Positions 24,901-36,599 of a stretch of 64,000 bases of DNA are shown in pieces. Origin of the DNA: Ulota crispa (taxonomy: Eukaryota > Streptophyta > Bryopsida > Orthotrichales > Orthotrichaceae); contig OY987248.1 of the NCBI GenBank assembly GCA_963920765.1, forward strand, positions 9,520,539 to 9,584,538, read 5' to 3'. Made by a program: the position numbers and the translations under genes. The stretch's first letter is position 1; every line of letters begins with the position of its first letter. The notes beneath the pieces were generated by a model that saw only the letters and a program-made list of their open reading frames with translations, was not told the origin of the DNA and did not search any database.

Positions 24901-26685
24901 GGTTTTGCTGGACGCGCATGCTTGAACTGATACCTGAAAAAAAAGGGGTCAAAACAGAAATTTTGCAACAATGAACTATTCAGAGAACCGTGTGAAGCAA
25001 GATGTTCTTGAGGTGTATAACAAAGGAAATGCAATTTTCACAGAAGGTGGAGATAATATAGCATGTTATAGGACCCTGTCTGAACCATGTTTATGTACAG
25101 CTGGTCAGATGAGAAGCGTTGATCCTTGGTTTTGAACGAGTTAAAAGAGGTGTGCCTGCACCTTTGCGATACAGGAGGGTCCCAATAAACACCATCATAA
25201 TATGCAGCAAAGACTTGAGGGTCGACCACGGCGTATTTGATCCAAGCAGGAATACGATCTATCCAAGAGCCGTCTCCGTTCTTCATCCTGAACTTCACTT
25301 TGGAGCCATGCGGGATTGCTGAAACGCCATCCTCGTCCGGCAACCGGATAGACCAGACGCCAAACTGGTCTCTTTCCATATTGTGTTTGCTTCCATCCCA
25401 GTTGTTGAAGTCCCCAATCAATTGAGCAGCCCTGTTCACAAAAGAACCACATGGCAATGCTCATAAAAGAAGTCCAATGCAAACCAACAGTGAGGGTAGT
25501 CTCCCAGAATCATCTTCAGACACAACGTATTTTGGAGATTTTCTATTATAATCGGGGTTCCATTGGGATACATTTCAAATGTAATTCAGTGTCGATTGCG
25601 TGATTGAGCACTGAGGGAATCATAAGAACTCACGCTGCTGCAGGAGCCCACTCCTGGTATACAATGCAATTTCCATCGCGAGTAAAGCCAAACTTCTCAT
25701 AACCTACAGATAGCAATACCACGCCATATCAGCATCTAAACAGTGTAAAAAGTGGTTGCAATGACCAGTTTAATTGAACATACAGTAAAACATATATATA
25801 TTTAAGCAGGATCAAATTTATATCGCCAGAATCGGTGAAGAACATTACGTGTGTTGATCCAGTAACATGTAAAAAGTGAAATTAAAAGAACAGCGCATAT
25901 GAACAATTCAAAAGTGCTAATAAAAACATGAAGCCTAGTTTGGGCGACTTGGTTCTTTCGTGGTCGTGAAAGAGGCTGCCAATGCAGCAAGTTTGAAAAG
26001 AAAGCTGTCCAAAAAGGAGTACTGAGGAAAGAGAAAATAGGAAGAGAGATTCAGACAACCAGCACTTGTTGCATCGGCTTATGATTCCATAAGCAGAGAC
26101 ATGAAGACAAAGTCTACGCTGCAGCAAGTAAACAGAAAAGACAAGCTCACCTTTGGCAAAATCCTCCAAGCTTCCTTCGTATTTGTCAATTTCCAGCTTT
26201 CGTTTTACGAACTCGCGAACTCGGTACTTTAGATGCGTCTGGTGAGGAGTGAGGTAGGGGTCTACCTCCACCACACCTAACTTCTCCACGCCATTCATGT
26301 CCTTCCATCCTGCTGGCGTATCTGGCTTGTCTGTCTTCAAACTTGCGGCCTTCACTAACGTTGGCTTCGAAGACGGAGGTGAGCTCGCCTTGAAGCTCAA
26401 GCTTCGTGAAAGCTAAAAAGAAAAGAAAACCGAAGAAAAACGTCCAAGACTTAGACATCTTCACGTATAAACTATGAACTAACCACGTGGAAAGTGTCAT
26501 CGAACCATGATTATGTGAGTAGAGGATATGTATACACACACAAACGAAATTCGTAAATTGATGCAAATACTTACTCCTCCAACTCCCCACATGGACCTAT
26601 TGAAGTGCACTTGCCGCAAACCTAAAACGTTCCAGCACGCTCTGCGCCTGCCTTGAACCTGCATTGCATTCCCATTCTCTAGCAT
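21999..26685 (-). CDS. SBE1: Plastid starch branching enzyme, class I (1,4-alpha-glucan branching enzyme)
   Basis: Thirteen exons on the minus strand: 26685-26575, 26412-26151, 25703-25634, 25431-25162, 24933-24027, 23647-23531, 23404-23342, 23212-23105, 22968-22867, 22692-22625, 22471-22390, 22255-22139, 22082-21999. GT-AG sites and phases agree, giving 786 residues. It cuts alpha-1,4 glucan and re-attaches it as alpha-1,6 branches during amylopectin synthesis. A basic, Ser-rich leader (about residues 1-60) looks like a plastid transit peptide. CBM48 is about 140-225 ([11 protein letters not shown]). GH13 motifs are DVVHSHAS at 341, [10 protein letters not shown] with nucleophile D415, IAEDVSGMP with acid/base E470, and YAESHD with H538/D539. 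[15 protein letters not shown] and [16 protein letters not shown] place it with class I enzymes. The last exon (27 residues) does not resemble known C termini, so the 3' end is less sure. Confidence 0.95.
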
Positions 26686-26741
26686 TGTGAATTCTGTTCT
26701 CAAAAAAACGTTTCCCTAAACAAAGCGTACTTGATTTCCAC

Positions 26742-27549
26742 ATTAATAAGTCATAAACATTTGCAAGCAAAAGACCTTGTCATTGCCGTTCGTAAACCTT
26801 TACTTCTTAACAATGACGATACACTCTCGAAATTGTTTATTGTCTACCTCGACTACGCGAAGGCCTCCCTCGATTTCAAAAAACAAAGATGGCTCAGCGG
26901 GAATTTCGAGTCTTTCAGCTTAGTAAAGACCGCCAATCATGAGATCACAAAACAAGTATGCACTCCGGCCATTGTCATTGCTCCTCTTGCGTGATTCTTA
27001 CAGAACTCACACAACCTACGAATTTCCACTTCTGAGACCAGGTGGTGAAAAAATCACAGTATTAGGAAATGCAATGGCGACAATCCAGTATTAAAAGTCA
27101 TAAAACATTGGAAAGCAAAAAAACCTTGTCATTGCTGTTCGTCAACCCTTACTTCTTAACAATGACGATACACTCTCGATTTTTTTGCAACATCTACCTC
27201 GACTATGCGAAGACCTCCCTCGATTTCAAAAAACAAAATCACTACACGGTTATGGCTCGGCGCCGCCAATCATGAGATCACAAAACAAGTATGCATCCCG
27301 GCCACTGTCATTGCTCCTCTTGCGTGATTCACACAGAACTCACACAACCTACAAATTTCCACTTCTGAGACCAGGTGCTGAAAAAATCACAGTATTAGGA
27401 AATGCGATGGCGACGGTCCACTATTAAAAGTCATAGAACAATTGAAAGCAAAAAGACCTTGTCATTACTAATCGTCAACCTTTACTTCTTGACAACAATG
27501 ATACACTCTCGATTTTTTTCAATATCTACCTCGACTACGCGAAGGCCTC
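26742..27549. repeat. Triplicated segment immediately upstream of the branching enzyme
   Basis: Direct copies start at 26742, 27089 and 27422 (periods about 347 and 333 bp); the third is partial. Shared blocks include CAATGACGATACACTCTCGA, CCTCGACTACGCGAAGGCCT, ATCATGAGATCACAAAAC and ACTTCTGAGACCAGGTG. The first copy ends 57 bp from the start codon at 26685, so the array covers the likely promoter. Confidence 0.85.
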
Positions 27550-27556
27550 ACTTCGG

Positions 27557-28250
27557 CGCTCTTAACGAATGTGAGTAATGGCGTAGGAGAGACACGATTG
27601 AAACCAAATTGCAACTGAGAGAGAAGCAGGGGAAATTAAGGGACCTGAGGAGGAGGTGGAAGACAAGGGCCATGGCAGGTAGCTGCAAGCATGGTGAAGA
27701 TGGGATTGGTACTACGACTATGAAGGGCGGAGGAGCAGCAGCGATCCGTAGGGATCCGGTGTCGCGCATGCAGGGCATTGGAGCTGCGATGATGGTTGTG
27801 TTGTGCCTGATGCACGGAAAGATGCGATGATGATGATGGTGATGCGCTTGTTTGTTTGTTCCAGAACTAAACTGGTTGCTGCAACTGCAGTCACGGACTC
27901 ACGGTTGAAGAGTGAAGACTTGCGGGGTTGCCAGAAGGCCCAGAATTCGCTGGTGGCAGGGGCAGCGGAGCTCGCCGTCCTGGCCTGGCCCTGCCATGGC
28001 CTGGCAAGACGTGCTGCAACGGAAGCCCCGCCAGCGGCGGCCGGGAAGGCTAGGCGAGGAGGAGAGGAGTTCCTGTCGATGGGGATGCGTGGAACAGCCC
28101 GTCACCGTGACCATGTCGTGTCTTCTGCCCGTGACCGTGCCAGCTGCTGCACTTGACGCTGCTGGGCCCCGTGACCACGGCTCTCCCCTCGTTGCGGCGC
28201 GTGTCCCCCGCGTCCTTACCTGCTGAAATTTCATGAACTACCGTAACATC
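27557..28250. other. GC-rich island without a convincing gene
   Basis: Markedly more GC-rich than its surroundings, with open frames in several phases on both strands (for example 27803-28156 plus, 27899-28234 minus). Their products are low-complexity Ala/Arg/Gly and match no family I know. It could be a first exon or a divergent promoter region. Confidence 0.3.
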
Positions 28251-28256
28251 ATTCAA

Positions 28257-28497
28257 CCCCTGAGCGCCCAGCCCAAATTTGTGTCATGTTGGACTTCATT
28301 GTAAATAATTTGTCACCGCAAGTTCAAAAACAACATTTAGAAGAATTAGCCTTTGATATTGCATGAGATTTCAGGTATGCAAATGTAAGAAAAATTTGAT
28401 AAATTTTCAATGCACGGATCAAAAAATTATAGCAATCAAAAACAACAAACTACTAAATATTAAGAGGCCATATTTTGGCCCACAAGGCGCTCAAGGG
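28257..28497. mobile_element. TTAA-family element, GAGCGCC subtype
   Basis: 241 bp. Starts CCCCTGAGCGCCCAGCCC after TCAA and ends GGCGCTCAAGGG before TTAA. The same terminus begins at 63883 and, changed, at 46340 (CCTTTGAGCGCC). No coding capacity. Confidence 0.65.
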
Positions 28498-28500
28498 TTA

Positions 28501-28814
28501 AGGTAGCAACACCCATAACCATCACTGTACCCAAAACCAACACATCTAAAATCTTAAAAAATTTGTGGAAGTAACTAGATGTAGTTACAAGGATGTACAA
28601 CGTGTGAACATGAAACCTTAGTGTTGGTATTAGGTGCAATTGCAATCGGCTCTTTAAAAATCCACAACTTATTCTCACATTATCCAAATAATACATTTGA
28701 AAGTGCAAACTCGTCATTTTTCTCTTGCTAGTAGGATCTTATAGTTTGCTAAATGTTAATTAATAATCATCATGTTCAAAACCCTTAGTTTCATGGTTAT
28801 GGGTGCTGCTACCT
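28501..28814. mobile_element. Stowaway-like MITE, second copy
   Basis: 314 bp, ends AGGTAGCAACACCCATAACC and inverted AGGTAGCAGCACCCATAACC, flanked by TA. It is in inverted orientation relative to the copy in RPB6 intron 2. It sits directly against the preceding TTAA-family element; its left TA lies within that element's flanking TTAA. Confidence 0.8.
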
Positions 28815-29620
28815 TACCTGTACTATACTAAGGTAGGAGGCTCATAAATTGACCATCTAAGAGCTGAAATTGAATTTTGGGGAGGTGAAACTTGGTTTGA
28901 AATATGTTTCAATAAATTTTCCTTGAAAGACGAGAGGAATTGGCATCTAACCCAAGTTGTATCATATTTTTGGAGCTTTGCGAAATTAGTTATGAAATTT
29001 TGAAGTTGAAGTGGCATAACTTTCAAATTGTCCGCCTCCTCAAATGTACACTGCTTGTACATTGTTGAAGACTATGACAAATGAAATTAATTTGAGAAGG
29101 TGGGCGGTTTTAGAGCCTGAGTGCTTTTAGAACCTCCTATGTTGGGTACCTTCATAAGGGCTACTTTAGAGTACATATGGCCCAAAACTAAGTACACTCT
29201 ATTATAGAGGATTCTTAGCAACCAAGAGTAAGTTTTGGCTACACTTCCCTTTACACAAAGTCCCAAGTTTGCCTAGACTAAACGTTCCATGGGTATAGTA
29301 GATATGCTGCCATATAGGTGGCATTTGCTACTAGTAGAAAGTTTTAATTTGGGATCTCAAATGGCTCACTAGAATAGCATTGATATACATTTCAACTTCT
29401 TTATCAATCTCAAATGTAGGAAAGGTGTGGATCCATTCCAAATGTAAGAAAAACACTTTGTATTGTATTGTTTGCAAAAGCACTTTAAAATGTTTTGGGG
29501 TTAAGAAGGTGGAGACCTCATGTGACTCTCATGTAACAAGATAAATGGAGGGATGATCTTAGCAAGGGTCAAGACTAGAATTTCATGATAATGACCCATT
29601 TTTTGGCCCTCTTTCAAACA

Positions 29621-29935
29621 TTAGGAAAAATATGGGGCCCCAATAAGGCCTTGAGTTTGGAGGGGTCCCTAGCCATGGGAACCCAATTCACAATAAAATC
29701 ATGCGCAGGCTAAAATGGCATTATTGATGCCACCTTAGCTTTTTCAAAAAAAATTATTAAAAAAAAACAAAAACGTTTCTTATTTTTTTCTAAGACTTAT
29801 TTTTTTAAAATTTTCAGATTTTTTTAATTAATTTTTTTTGGCCTTTTGTAGGGGCTGGTTCCCCACATCGGGAACAAAACATAAGGAGGGCCAAATTTGT
29901 TTATAAAGGCCTTGTGGACCCCATATTTTTCCTAA
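29621..29935. mobile_element. Foldback element, TTAGGAAAA family
   Basis: 315 bp with inverted ends TTAGGAAAAATATGGGGCCC and TTAGGAAAAATATGGGGTCC, then related GGCCTT blocks. The terminus TTAGGAAAA is shared with the element at 54232-54786. No target duplication is clear. Confidence 0.6.
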
Positions 29936-29973
29936 TGAGTTCATCTTGCCCACTTGCATTAGGGTTTGTTTCT

Positions 29974-30284
29974 AGGAAATATTTGATGGTTATCCCTCAA
30001 ATTTGAAATATTTGTATAGATGTTCATGGTTTCTCATAAATTGTACAAATATCCTTGATATGCTTTCATAAAAAGCATTAATTTTGTCTAAACAAGAAAA
30101 GACTTTTTATCAAGAAATTGACTTTTATCTTGCTCAAAAATAGGTGACATGCACCTTTGATAATTGTGGAGAAGGGTGCTTCTACAATCATGAAAATATG
30201 TGAAGAATATTTGTTCAATTTCTGAAAAAACTAAGAGCATCTATACAAACATTGTAAACTTTAGGATATCCTCAAAGTTTCCCT
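29974..30284. mobile_element. Foldback MITE related to the 1996-2295 element
   Basis: Inverted arms share the spaced pattern of the Mutator-like foldback: AGGAAATATTTGATGG at the left and AGGGAAACTTTGAGGATATC inverted at the right, TTTGTATAGATG in both arms, and TTTCTGAAAAA on one side. It is more diverged than the other two copies. Confidence 0.5.
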
Positions 30285-31613
30285 TATTTTTTACAACTTG
30301 CATATTTGTAAGTGCTCAAGTTTGAGTCATGTGTAACTCTCGATTAATTATCCTTCAACTTGTCTTCCCATTTCATGATGCATTTTCAGTCTCCTTCTTT
30401 CTTGTCAATCCTTCTGTCTCTTCACCTTTTTGTTAGTTTTTAATTTATTTTGAAGTTATTTTGCTTTGTAGAGGCTTCTTTTGTTACTTGAGATGAAAGG
30501 ATAGTAAAAGTGCAGTTTCTTGAAAAAAATTGAACGGGCCACACATAACTACAAAATTTCCGAACTGTAATTGAGGTTGTATTTCATATACACCATACAC
30601 CTCATGAATCATGCATAAGGAAACTCTTCTATCTAAACAAGTCATTGAAATGGCAACTCTTATCTTTGCATCAATTGCTCTTATAGAGAAATAATCTTGA
30701 CTTTGTTAAGAAACAAGCAAATATTGGTTCAAAAGTAAAAAAAATTTAACTTTGTTTGTTATATATACATTTTCTTTTAGTATATGAACCCAAGAGTAGC
30801 GTTTCTAAAAAAATCTTGCATTTGATCATGTTTCCACAATTTGCGTATATGAGGAGTAAATTCTTATATTTGTTGACTTATTGAAAAGCACTACAAATAA
30901 CTTCTTATACAAATAACTTCTTAGTTTTGCATCATTTGTTGTAAAATTAGAACATGAAACAAAACAAGCAAGTTGGCAATATTCACAAAACATGGCGGTT
31001 GGGAGTCATGCTTGTACCGGAACAAAAATGACCAAGTGACATATAAGGAAGGCTTTGGCCAAACTTTGATTTAATCCCAGTGAGCTTATGAGCTACAAGA
31101 GATTAGGGACACGGCTAGGGCCAAATTCCTTAACCTCCGAAGGACCAAGCCCACTTTTTCTTAAAAAACACTCAAGCGATTTCTAATCATCTAATCCCAA
31201 GAACAAGTTATTTTTTGGTTTTATACAAATGTAATCATAAGGTCTTGCATTAGATTTACGCAAGAGGACAAGAGGAAAGTTTTGTGAGGTTTGACCTTAT
31301 TGATTGAGAGATATGATCATTTGAAGTTAGTATAAACATTCATTTGACCTTTGCCCAAAATTTTAAGTCCCTTTGACAAAATATTGTAGATATTATTTGC
31401 TTCATGGGTGCTGAATAAACTTGCCTAACATGCTCTAGTTCAAACTAGGCATATCTCCACAAGTTTTCACAACCAATGGAGACACGGAATACACCCTACA
31501 TGGGTTTGTATTGCAAACATATGCTTGATATTCACACTATACTGAGGCCTTTTGCAAATCAAATTTTGGCATGGGATGTTTTTGAAATCATAAAAATTCA
31601 TGTGGCTAATTAA

Positions 31614-32157
31614 CCCCTAAATGCCAATTGACCATTTTCCAGGTCGTTGCCCTTTTTCCGAGCTGCCTAAGATGAAAATACATGTTTTTTTGAAAAAATA
31701 AAAAGGACTTTCATATAGGAAAGCAAATTTACTTTCCAACCCAATTTGAATCAAGTCCATCCAAGTTAAACTCCACCAAAGAGAATTTTTCAAAGATAAA
31801 CACTTCAATATATGTTTGTGTTATAAAATTTACTATTCTGGAAAGCTAATCATGTTCTCTTTGTCAAAAAGAAAACATGTTTTACTTTTAGAATAGAATA
31901 TCAAATTTTAGCCAATCATACCAAATTTTGTATTCCATGAATAAAATTTGTAATTTTGATGAATATTAAATGGTAAATGCTTCTAAATTCATTAAATATG
32001 AGTCCCAAACCTTTTTTGAATGTTTTACTATATGGGTAATTACTAAACATCATGCTTCTTGTTTTTCCTTTAGAAGCAAACTTCATTGAAGTTACAAAAT
32101 TATCATTTTATAATACATCTATGTTTTGTCCTTACCCCCTTGTCCGGGCGTTTAGGG
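31614..32157. mobile_element. Possible TTAA-family element
   Basis: Starts CCCCTAAATGCC after TTAA (31610-31613) and ends GGGCGTTTAGGG. The right flank is ATCA rather than TTAA. Ends are family-like, the interior less so. Confidence 0.45.
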
Positions 32158-32567
32158 ATCAAAAGATGAAACTTTACTACTAACCTCAAAAAAATGTAAA
32201 TGAAAACAATCATATCTCTGCTAACTATTGCAATTTAAAAGTTAATGTATTTATCAAATACAGTAATGTAATTATCTATTATAGAGTTACTTTAGTCGTA
32301 CTCCATTGAAGAATCATGGTTTTGTGGGTTACTCTTTGGATAAGTTTATGAAAAATAGCCTAACTTGCATACTGCCACTCGATCTAAAATTCCTTGTAAA
32401 ATCCCCATAACTTTTGATCCGTGAATTTGATTTTAATGAAAATTATATCCCACATAGCCCTTGCAAAAACTCTATATAAATGAAATTCAAAAGAAATTCT
32501 CAAAAATTCTAGTAACATAAGCTTGCCCAAAATCCATATTGTTCCATGTAGCCCTTATAAAATTATA

Positions 32568-32971
32568 GGGACTGACTAGGTGGACACCCCCCAATTACTA
32601 CGCGGACACCTCCACAGTCAAATTTATTAAATTTGAGATTATTATTATGCTGAAATATGAAATAAAATAAAAGCAATAGTTTAGCATACATTTGTATTTA
32701 TGAGCGCTCCAAACATGCAACAAATCTGCCTCATTTGTGACACGGTCAAGAGTCAAGCCAATAAATGAAGGAAGCAACTGGTTTAACTCCTAATTGTGTC
32801 ACAAATGAGGCAAATTTGTATGTGTGTTTACAATGCTTGTAGATCCAAATGTATGCTAAAGTATTACTTTAATTTATTTTATATTTCAGCTTAATAATAA
32901 TCTCAAATTTAATAAATTTGGCTATGGGGGGTGTCCGTGTAGCAATTGGGGGTGTCCACCTAGTTGGTCCC
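32568..32971. mobile_element. hAT-like foldback MITE
   Basis: 404 bp with long inverted arms: GGGACTGACTAGGTGGACAC at the left and GGGACCAACTAGGTGGACAC inverted at the right, followed by matching CGGACACC and AATTTATTAAATTTGAGATT. Flanked by a perfect 8-bp duplication AAATTATA (32560-32567 and 32972-32979). An inner inverted pair (CCTCATTTGTGACAC / GTGTCACAAATGAGG) sits near the centre. Confidence 0.8.
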
Positions 32972-32979
32972 AAATTATA

Positions 32980-33075
32980 TTTAAAAAAAACTAAAAAAAA
33001 TTGTTTAAAAAACACAATAATGCAAGATTGCCCAAAACCCATTTGTCTTGGACAAGAACTTTGGTCCTTGAAGGG
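32980..33075. mobile_element. TTAA-family element, right end only
   Basis: Ends TTTGGTCCTTGAAGGG before TTAA (33076-33079) and has the inward family motif TGCCCAAAACCCATTTGTC. The left end is not located; the hAT-like MITE at 32568 may lie inside it. Confidence 0.4.
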
Positions 33076-36000
33076 TTAAGAGAGCAACTCATGAGTCACA
33101 TAACAAGCCTTTATTCAAGCTATTTCCTGATCTAAAAGAATCACAAACTTATGGCTCACCTCGTTCTTGGAATTGGCATACAGTCTAAAGGCATACTAAG
33201 GGCATCATCAACTTGTACACGGGGTTGGGGACTAGGAACTAGTTGCTTTTGCATTGTTCTCTGTCCAGGTAATTTTGCAATCTCTTTCACCAAAAGGATC
33301 CTCCCAACCTTGATGCAATTCCCATTGTAGATTTACATTCCTAACAACACTTGCAAGTTGTTGTCCGGAAGTTGTGAGTTATAGCAAGCAACGTGTCATT
33401 CTAGCAGCAAACGTAATGAAAGTCCCAAGGCATTGGGAAATGAGCACATTTTCTATCTGACGAGGTCATTTTGACAAGACCATCTCCTAATTAGACGTTG
33501 TTGTGGTTGAGTTGGAGTCCTAAAGATACCTCATTCTCCCACACAATTGACCTCACTAAAAAAATGAAGTTACAATCTAGTCCAAGTCCTTGTCTTGGGT
33601 TGATGATGCTCTAAGACTTTTTATGATTGCGTCACTTATTATGAAGCAAAATTTTCCTTAATTTTTCTGTAATGCCGTGATTATGTGCAACCACAGTTTG
33701 ACTCTTTTTTGTTGCACATAGATTAAATTTGTTTTAAAATTAAATTTTAACACCTCAAAAAGTATAGAAAATATTGTCTGAAAAGGTGCTTTTAAAATAG
33801 AAAGATTTCAAAAGCATATTAAGTACCACAAATCAATAATGCTTATCTCTGTTGATTATGTATGAGAGTTGGATAGATATTATCCATCAAGTAAAATGAA
33901 AGTAAACTTGATAATGAAAGTGCTATTTTATCATATGTCAAGTAGATGTATTTTGCTAAAATGTGTGAGTTTTAAAATAAAAACCCCAATAAGTATAAAT
34001 TCTCCACTAGCTTTGAAATTAGGATCAAACAGTAAGAATGTTCCCATATGATTACAATTTTCTGAACAATTAAAATTTGTAAATTGTTCATCAATCTATT
34101 TTTAATCAATTTTTAAGTAATTAATGTTACAAACTTGCAAAAAATAGGTGTTACCTTTTTTTTGCATTTGATGTTTTCATAGCTACTTAAGATTCTAATG
34201 TTTCTTGATTTGTGAAAATTTTGTATAGAAAATGATAGTGATACCATCAATATTTCTCTTTTGTAGTAAAATTTCTAAGACAACACAATTCTGGTGAAAG
34301 CTTCCTTTATCTTGTGCACCTTATTTATCAATTATAAATTACTATAATACCTCATGATACATGGAAAGAGAGTGCGGCATGTGCCACTCCTCAATGCATT
34401 AGTTATGGTAACTCAAATAATTGCCTATATTTCTGACCATTGTTGTTTTTCATACTGTTTTTGTTTTTTATCTCTACTACAAGATTGCATAGTTTTTTTT
34501 TTTGCTATTTATAAATTTGTTTCAATTCTTTGAAAACTGCAAAGCATGTGCACTTTGTAGATGGCATGATAAATTTGATTGAACTTTGCTTTAGATTTAG
34601 AAAATAACAAACTTCTTGCAAAAATTTCTTTTGCGTAACACTTTTTTTTGTAAATATTTAGTTTTAGAAAATACTATGTGAAAAATCAAAATTGAAGTGT
34701 TGGATTTGAAGCCCTTTGGCTAATTTTGTAGATGAATGTGTATTCATATATGTGATTGTATCCGTCAATCTTTACAAACATGCATTCTAAGGTGCTTGTC
34801 TTTTCATTAATGAAGAAACAAAAAAAAATCAATTTTGTGAAAGTGGTGGTGAATAAATCTAATCTCTAAATTAGAATCTTGCAGCATGTTTTCAAAAGCT
34901 TTTCATGATGTCTTTAGATTCCAAAAGCGTGCGCAAAACATAATGAAAATTGGGCTCAAAGATGGAAAATCTATTAATTAAACTTTGGGCTTTTATTGAT
35001 AAGTTATATGTAAAATATCATTCTAAAGTTTAGCCCAATTTTAGTTTAAACTTTTTTCGTCTAATGTAAGATTACATGTCAAATCCTATTTATTGTATAA
35101 TCATAGTTGTTGTAAACTTTACATGATAGTAAATAATCAAAGTTTCATTTAATGTATAAATTTACTACATTTTATGCTTCTCAAAAACAAAATTAAGCTA
35201 CAAAAGAATTAAGATTGCAAGTCAAGGGTGACCAAAAAGAACGTATAGGAAAAAAAAAGCATAGTGAAGTTCACAAAGAGTATGTTAATTTGTATCTAAT
35301 TAGTTTCTTAACTCATACTTAATGGCCTCTTTATTTTGACTTTTGTGAGTTACAAAGATTTGTGGGAATTATGTTTGACATTAAATCATAGGAATGTGAA
35401 TCATTAAACTAATATATTCTAAATAAGTAATTGTATGACAATTGGTGCAGTCAATGAGTTACTTAAACAAAGTAGTCCATACTTCAAAATGATGTGTATG
35501 AAAGTAACCTTGTCAAATAATATTATTTACTAGGCAAAAAGTCTAACACCAAAACTTAAATCCACAAATGGTAAAAAGTGTTTCCAAATTATAGTGAATT
35601 GACGATCTTTGGAAAAATAACAATGTACATGCATTATGGCTTTTCAAAATAGTTCAATGCAGAAACAACGTTGAAAATTTGTTGGACTTACATTGATGTT
35701 GATTGCAATTTTAAGAAAAACCTAGTGGATTTTTGGAATGAAGTTAAAAATGCATTGACGTGTGTTCCTAGGAATTTTTCTCATGGACTATGAGTGAATT
35801 TTCTTGAAAGTGCTCATAGCAAAAAAGCAACCATTGGTGTCCATTATTTTGTGACATAAAAATCAAACCCATCTTTTTGTATGGTTGATAATGTCACCCT
35901 TAGAAAGTAAAAAAATTAGTGATGTAGCAATTGTTCTTACACTAGTCTCATGAAGTTTTATAGCATCATTTAAATAAATAAAAATTAACATAGTAAAAAC

Positions 36001-36189
36001 ATAAGCTTGTAACATAGCAACACCTAATTCTAAACCAACTGATACAACTCTATTACAAAAGGAGCAAGATGTACTAAATACATAATACCTCCCATACATG
36101 AAATTCCTCAAAGAGCTCATTGTAAAAAAAGGAATCTCCTTTCATTTGCACCATAATTTAAGAAAAAAAAATGAAATTCTTTGGATTGA

Positions 36190-36506
36190 CATTTCAATTG
36201 CATGGGTACCCCTGAAGTTTGCCATATTTTCATAGATACCCCGGTTTTTTCAAAAATTTCACATGTACCTTTGGACCAAAATTTTTAAGTGTTTGTTTTG
36301 TTGTGTGTGTCACTTCCTTCTCCTTTTGTGTGCACATTATTCTTTTTTGTTTTGTATGCGCATAAAGGAAGAAGAAAAGTAGCATGCCCAACAAAACAAA
36401 CACCTAAAAATTTTGGTCCAGTGATATTTGTGAAATTTCTGAAAAAGCAGGCGTATGTATGAAAATATGGCAAACTTCAAGGGTATCCATGAAATTTTCC
36501 CTAATA
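36190..36506. mobile_element. Foldback MITE, copy of the 1996-2295 family
   Basis: Carries the same ordered motifs as the tetraspanin-intron copy: GGTACCCCTGAAGTTTGCC, TTTTCATAGATACCCC and GTGTCACTTCCTTCTCC, then their inverse ending ATCCATGAAATTTTCCC. The left boundary is approximate. Confidence 0.7.
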
Positions 36507-36599
36507 ATTAAACTTCTTTCCCTTTTCCGAAAGATATGATTCGGAATCAAGGAATCCACGAGTACATTCCAAATTAAGCTAATAGACGATAAATGGTCA

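Larger units (their letters stand above)
28815..36185. other. Gene-free AT-rich block with scattered MITEs
   Basis: No gene is supported across more than 7 kb; open frames are short and AT-biased. The elements that can be delimited are listed separately. The remainder is probably old repeat sequence. Confidence 0.5.
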
